DNA of 34,048 bases from contig JAFEDG010000166.1 in the NCBI GenBank assembly GCA_018241745.1, positions 1 to 34,048 on the forward strand. The letters run 5' to 3'. Shown here one piece after another: positions 30,460 to 34,048 of this stretch. Position 1 is the stretch's first letter; every line of letters begins with the position of its first letter. This DNA is from Pseudomonadota bacterium. Its GTDB lineage: Bacteria; Pseudomonadota; Gammaproteobacteria; Burkholderiales; Casimicrobiaceae. A model generated the notes under the pieces. That model was not told the origin of the DNA. It ran no database searches and was given only the letters and a program-made list of their open reading frames with translations. The position numbers and the translations under genes are program-made.

Positions 30460-31421
30460 CCGACACCACCACGCCGCCTTCCAACGCCGCCGGCGTCAAG
30501 CACAAGGGCGGCGCCAAGACGGCGCGCATCCCCATCAAGGTCGTCGCTGCGGAACCGCTGCGCAAGCCCGAGTGGATCCGCGTGCGCGCGTCGTCGTCGC
30601 CGCGTTTCTACGAGATCAAGAAGATCCTGCGCGAGCGCAACCTGCACACGGTATGCGAGGAAGCGTCGTGCCCCAACATTGGCGAGTGCTTCGGCAAGGG
30701 CACGGCCACGTTCATGATCATGGGCGACATCTGCACGCGCCGCTGCCCGTTCTGCGACGTGGGCCATGGCCGGCCGCTGCCGCTCGACGCGCAGGAGCCC
30801 GTCAACCTTGCCGACACGATCGCGGCGCTGAAGCTCAAGTACGTCGTCATCACGAGCGTCGACCGCGACGACCTGCGTGACGGCGGCGCGCAGCATTTCG
30901 TCGACTGCATCCGCGCCGTGCGCGAACGCTCGCCCGCCACGCAGATCGAGGTGCTGGTGCCGGATTTCCGCGGCCGTCTCGACCGCGCGCTGGACATCCT
31001 CACGGCCGCGCCGCCCGACGTGATGAACCACAACCTCGAGACGGTGCCCCGCCTGTACAAGGAAGCGCGCCCGGGCTCCGACTACGCGCATTCGCTGCGG
31101 CTGCTGCGCGACTTCAAGCAGCGCTTCCCCGACGTGCCCACCAAGTCGGGCCTGATGGTGGGCCTCGGCGAGACCGACGACGAGATCCTCGCCGTGATGC
31201 GCGACATGCGCGCGCACCGCATCGACATGCTGACGATCGGTCAATACCTGCAGCCGACGCGCGGCCACCTGCCGGTCACGCGCTACGTGCACCCCGACGC
31301 GTTCGCGATGTTCGAGCGCGAGGCGTATGCGATGGGCTTTCGCCACGCGGCCGTTGGCGCGATGGTGCGCTCGTCGTATCACGCCGACCACCAGGCCGAA
31401 GAGGTGCTGGCGGCGCCCTGA
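30456..31421 (+). CDS. lipA: Lipoyl synthase (radical SAM, two 4Fe-4S clusters)
   Basis: The 321-residue protein has both LipA cluster motifs: the auxiliary cluster Cys67-Cys72-Cys78 ([13 protein letters not shown]) and the radical-SAM cluster Cys93-Cys97-Cys100 (CTRRCPFC). The C-terminal RSSYHAD provides the conserved Ser ligand. [16 protein letters not shown] and [17 protein letters not shown] are further hallmarks. It inserts two sulfurs into octanoyl groups delivered by LipB. The N-terminal extension (about 1-35) is basic and disordered-looking. Its ATG overlaps the lipB stop. Confidence 0.97.
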   Translation: MTDTTTPPSNAAGVKHKGGAKTARIPIKVVAAEPLRKPEWIRVRASSSPRFYEIKKILRERNLHTVCEEASCPNIGECFGKGTATFMIMGDICTRRCPFCDVGHGRPLPLDAQEPVNLADTIAALKLKYVVITSVDRDDLRDGGAQHFVDCIRAVRERSPATQIEVLVPDFRGRLDRALDILTAAPPDVMNHNLETVPRLYKEARPGSDYAHSLRLLRDFKQRFPDVPTKSGLMVGLGETDDEILAVMRDMRAHRIDMLTIGQYLQPTRGHLPVTRYVHPDAFAMFEREAYAMGFRHAAVGAMVRSSYHADHQAEEVLAAP

Positions 31422-31443
31422 CGCCGCCGCGCTGCGCGTCGCG

Positions 31444-32322
31444 ATGAAGTCCCGCACCTGGACCATCGCATTCATCGTCGCGATCGCGATCGCCGCGTGG
31501 TGGTGGCAGCGCACGCCCAGTGCGCCGGAGACGACGGCCGCAGCCACGCCCGCTTCCGCGCCGGCGCCAGCGGCGCCTGCCGCCCCCGCGGGCGGCGCCG
31601 TCGCTGCGGGCGGCCATGTCGCGACGCCGGCCGTGATGCATAGCGTGCCGCTGCCGCCGCTTGCGCGCGGCAACGCCGGCGACCTGATGGCCGCCGCGCG
31701 CGACCGCGCCAAAGCCGGCGACAGCAGCGCGGCCTTTGCCGCGTACGGCGCGCTGTCACGTTGCTGGAGCTACAGCGACGCACTCGCGCAGTCGGCACGC
31801 CCGATGCACGACCTGCCGACGGATCAGCCCGCGCGCGACTTGCGGCTGCGGGCCATCGCGAACGAGAACAAGGCGGCAGCGGACGCGCTGGCGCGCGATT
31901 GCAACGGCTACGAAGCGCCGACGGTCGACGACCGCCTGCGGTGGCTGGACCTCGCCGCAGCGGGCGGGGACCCGGTGGCGCGCACGTACTACGCGCAGGA
32001 ATTGCTCGGGATGTTGCGGCGGGACCCCGAGTGGATGCTCCACAACCCGGAAGAACTCGTGCGCGCCGAGGCGGCCGCGCGCGACTACACGGCCGCGGCC
32101 GCGGCGGACGGCGTGCGCGAGGCGATGGCCACGATGGGCAACCTGTATGCCGAAGGTACGCTGTTCCCGAAGGACATCGTCGAAGGCTATGCGTGGCTCG
32201 CAGCGACGATGCCGGCCGCGTCGGCCGGCAACAACGAGCGCTTGCGGGACCTCGCAGCGCAGATGACACCGGACCAGCTCACGCAGGCCACCGAGCGCGC
32301 ACGCGAATTGCGCGGCGGCTAG
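31444..32322 (+). CDS. Membrane-anchored Sel1/TPR-like protein of unknown function
   Basis: The 292-residue protein begins with a signal-anchor helix (TWTIAFIVAIAIAAWWW, about 5-21). An Ala/Pro-rich linker (about 26-70) follows and then a helical domain. The last third has Sel1-like repeat sequence (DGVREAMATMGNLYAEGTLFPKDIVEGYAWLAATMP). Two cysteines, Cys107 (ALSRCWSY) and Cys153 (ARDCNGY), could form a disulfide if the domain is periplasmic. It follows lipA after 22 bases and is convergent with mltA. Proteins of this kind usually act as scaffolds; no specific function can be given. Confidence 0.82.
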   Translation: MKSRTWTIAFIVAIAIAAWWWQRTPSAPETTAAATPASAPAPAAPAAPAGGAVAAGGHVATPAVMHSVPLPPLARGNAGDLMAAARDRAKAGDSSAAFAAYGALSRCWSYSDALAQSARPMHDLPTDQPARDLRLRAIANENKAAADALARDCNGYEAPTVDDRLRWLDLAAAGGDPVARTYYAQELLGMLRRDPEWMLHNPEELVRAEAAARDYTAAAAADGVREAMATMGNLYAEGTLFPKDIVEGYAWLAATMPAASAGNNERLRDLAAQMTPDQLTQATERARELRGG

Positions 32323-32328
32323 CCGCGC
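32310..32328. terminator. Hairpin at the convergent ends of the Sel1-like gene and mltA
   Basis: GCGCGGC (32310-32316) pairs with GCCGCGC (32322-32328) around a 5-base loop and spans the stop codon of the Sel1-like gene. There is no T-run, so it is only a possible transcript end. Confidence 0.3.
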
Positions 32329-32338
32329 GGGCGCGCCG

Positions 32339-33568
32339 TCAGGTGCCCGGTGTCGCGACGGCGGGTACGCCGGCGTCCGCCGGCCACAGCACCCACATCC
32401 GCACATCCTGCTTCATGCGCCCGGCGTCGCGCGCCGCGTCGGGACCGAAGCCCCAGAAGAAGTCGGCGCGGACCGGGCCGCGGATCGCGCCGCCGGTGTC
32501 CTGCGCCAGCACGAGGCGTTGCAGGGGTTCATCCGACAACGGCCGCGTCGTGTCGATGAACACCGGTGCGCCGAGCGGCACGTTGCGCGCGTCGACGGCG
32601 ATCGTGCGCCGCGCGGCAAGCGGCACGCCCAGCGTCCCGAACGGGCCGTCGATCTTCGCGTCGAGCGAGCCGGGCGCCGGCGGCGGCACGTCGCGGAAGA
32701 ACACGTAGCTCGGATTTTCGGCAAGCAGCGCGGGGAGTTCGTCGGGATGCGCGCGGCCCCACGCACGTATCGCCTGCATCGACGCCTTGTCCGCCGTCAG
32801 CTCGCCGCGGTCGATCAGCACGCGCGCCACCGAGCGGAACGGCTGGCCGTTCTGGTCCGCATAGCCGACGCGCTGCACGGTGCCGTCGGGCAGCTGCACG
32901 CGCCCCGAACCCTGGATCTCGAGGAAGAATGCGTCGACCGGATCGTCGACGTAGAGAAGCGCCTTGCCCGCGAGCGGCGCCATGCCGGCATCGATCTCGG
33001 CGCGCGTCCAGTACGGGACGACCTTCTTGCCGTCGACGCGGCCGCGCACGCGCTTGCCGGCGAGCTCGGGGTACAGCGACGCGAGGTCGACGGTGAGCAG
33101 GTCGTCGGGCGGCGCGTACAGCGGATGCCGGAACGCGGGTGTCGGCGTGCGCGAGCCTTTCAGCAGCGGTTCGTAATAGCCGGTGACGATGCCGGTGTCG
33201 CGGCCATCGCTGCCGGTGACGCGCCAGACGCTAAAATGCGCCTCGAAGAACGCGCGCGCGGCGGCGGGACTGTCCACCGTCGCGGTGGCGGCGTCGGTGC
33301 AGGGACGCTGCCACGTGGCGGCCGTCGCCGGGTTGGCGAGCAGCGCGCGGCAACCGGCGCGAAACGCGAGCCATGCGTGGTCGACGGCATCGTCGCGCCA
33401 GCCCGGCAGATCGTCGAACGTCGCCGGCAGGTAAACGGCGCGCACCGGTTGCGCGGCAGGCGCGGGCGCCGGCCTGGGCGGAGGCGTCGGCGCGGGCGGT
33501 ACCGGGGGTGTCGCGCACGCGGCCAGCGCGAGGGATGCGATCAGCGTTACGCGACGGAGCACAGTCAT
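32339..33568 (-). CDS. mltA: Membrane-bound lytic murein transglycosylase A, lipoprotein
   Basis: The 409-residue product starts with a lipoprotein signal (MTVLRRVTLIASLALAAC; lipobox Cys18) and a Pro-rich linker. The MltA domain has TGYYEPLLKGSRTPTPAFRHPLY, LEIQGSGRVQLPDG and a C-terminal 3D domain with LAQDTGGAIRGPVRADFFWG, whose Asp (about residue 357) is the catalytic acid of the family. It cleaves peptidoglycan glycan strands, forming 1,6-anhydro-muropeptides, at the outer membrane. An ATG at 33583 is also in frame and would add five residues; neither has a clear ribosome-binding site. The gene's 5' end overlaps the start of a divergent 39-residue membrane protein. Confidence 0.94.
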   Translation of the reverse strand: MTVLRRVTLIASLALAACATPPVPPAPTPPPRPAPAPAAQPVRAVYLPATFDDLPGWRDDAVDHAWLAFRAGCRALLANPATAATWQRPCTDAATATVDSPAAARAFFEAHFSVWRVTGSDGRDTGIVTGYYEPLLKGSRTPTPAFRHPLYAPPDDLLTVDLASLYPELAGKRVRGRVDGKKVVPYWTRAEIDAGMAPLAGKALLYVDDPVDAFFLEIQGSGRVQLPDGTVQRVGYADQNGQPFRSVARVLIDRGELTADKASMQAIRAWGRAHPDELPALLAENPSYVFFRDVPPPAPGSLDAKIDGPFGTLGVPLAARRTIAVDARNVPLGAPVFIDTTRPLSDEPLQRLVLAQDTGGAIRGPVRADFFWGFGPDAARDAGRMKQDVRMWVLWPADAGVPAVATPGT

Positions 33569-33686
33569 GTTGTGGTTCTTCATCGAAGCCGGCGCGGCGC
33601 TGGGCATTGCGTTGGGACTCATCGCGTGGACGCTGCGTTCGCGGCACAAGCCGGGCCGCGACGACACGCACGACGGCCAACCGTGA
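33567..33686 (+). CDS. Small single-pass membrane protein, 39 residues
   Basis: ATG at 33567 opens a frame of 40 codons. The product MLWFFIEAGAALGIALGLIA is a single hydrophobic helix, followed by a positive, hydrophilic tail (WTLRSRHKPGRDDTHDGQP), giving a likely N-out/C-in topology. GGAG lies about seven bases upstream (33557-33560), a good ribosome-binding site. It runs head to head with mltA, sharing two or more bases at the starts, and ends 12 bases before the apaG stop. The helix-plus-charged-tail pattern and the ribosome-binding site argue that it is real; the function is unknown. Confidence 0.65.
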   Translation: MLWFFIEAGAALGIALGLIAWTLRSRHKPGRDDTHDGQP

Positions 33687-33698
33687 GCCGCGCGGCGG

Positions 33699-34048
33699 TC
33701 AGTGCAGCGTGCGCGGCACCGACAGCGTGAACTGCGGGATCTCGGCGTCGAACGCGTGGCCGTCCTCGGCAATCATCTGGTACGCGCCCCGCATCGTACC
33801 CACCTGGGTGGGCAGGCTCGTGCCCGACGTGTACTCGAACGTCTCGCCCGGCTGCAGCAACGGCTGCTGGCCCACGACGCCCAGGCCCTTCACTTCCTGC
33901 ACGCGCTGATGCGCGTCGGTGATCGTCCAGCGGCGGCCGATGATCTTCGCGGGGAGCGAGCCCGCGTTGGTCACCTTCATCGTGTATGCGAACACGTACT
34001 GGTCGTTGTCCGGGTCCGATTGCTCGGGCACGTACCTGACGACGGTGG
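33699..34048 (-). CDS. apaG: ApaG protein, 5' end beyond the window
   Basis: The visible 116 codons contain the ApaG/DUF525 fold: RYVPEQSDPDNDQYVFAYTMKVTN, IIGRRWTITDAHQRVQEVKGLGVVGQQPLLQPGETFEYTSGTSLPTQVGTMRGAYQMI, and FSL-like C-terminal strands ending TLSVPRTLH. This covers nearly the whole 125-residue family; only the first few residues lie beyond base 34048. ApaG is a small immunoglobulin-like beta protein of uncertain role. The gene continues leftward toward mltA, with 12 bases between its stop and the small membrane gene. Confidence 0.93.
   Translation of the reverse strand, partial: TVVRYVPEQSDPDNDQYVFAYTMKVTNAGSLPAKIIGRRWTITDAHQRVQEVKGLGVVGQQPLLQPGETFEYTSGTSLPTQVGTMRGAYQMIAEDGHAFDAEIPQFTLSVPRTLH

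Overview
This is a GC-rich bacterial chromosome segment with dense genes, short gaps and many ATGA-type stop/start overlaps. The gene content points to a betaproteobacterium, probably Burkholderiales or a close relative: torF-like porin/glnK/amtB, ubiK-comM, a DUF3683 FAD/Fe-S oxidoreductase, a riboswitch-led gcvTHP operon, dacC-dat-ybeD-lipB-lipA, and mltA beside apaG. That placement is inference from families and gene order; no 16S or other marker lies in the window. There are no tRNA or rRNA genes, insertion sequences, CRISPR arrays or phage genes that I can recognise.

Layout. 1-1690: a leftward nitrogen operon (outer-membrane TorF-like protein, PII protein GlnK, start of AmtB) behind a sigma-54 promoter with a near-perfect NtrC site. 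1691-3855: rightward ubiK, comM and a small GlsB/YeaQ-type membrane protein. 3922-8735: a leftward branched-chain amino-acid type ABC importer (livK, livH, livM, livG, livF) with strong hairpins between livK and livH. 8932-12792: a 1286-residue fused FAD/4Fe-4S/CCG oxidoreductase. 13025-17181: an unrecognised 537-residue protein, a DUF255 thioredoxin-fold protein and a small cytochrome c. 17189-23273: a sigma-70 promoter, a tandem glycine riboswitch, gcvT, gcvH and gcvP, and a DadA-type FAD dehydrogenase overlapping the gcvP stop codon. 23345-25408: dacC and a D-amino-acid aminotransferase. 25432-28258: a leftward flavin reductase and alpha/beta hydrolase, and a rightward cyclopropane-fatty-acid-synthase-like gene. 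28299-31421: ybeD, a Xre-RES toxin-antitoxin pair, lipB and lipA. 31444-34048: an anchored Sel1-like protein, mltA, a 39-residue membrane protein and partial apaG.

How they work together. One theme is one-carbon/lipoate metabolism: GcvH needs the lipoyl group made by LipB and LipA, both encoded about 11 kb downstream. A second is D-amino acids: DadA, DacC and Dat lie side by side and would release, oxidise or transaminate D-alanine. The most unusual arrangement is the NAD-depleting RES toxin module set inside the ybeD-lipB-lipA cluster, with the toxin stop codon overlapping the lipB start. Other points of note are the NtrC/sigma-54 control of an outer-membrane protein with glnK-amtB, the dehydrogenase attached to the glycine riboswitch operon, and the 39-residue membrane protein head to head with mltA.
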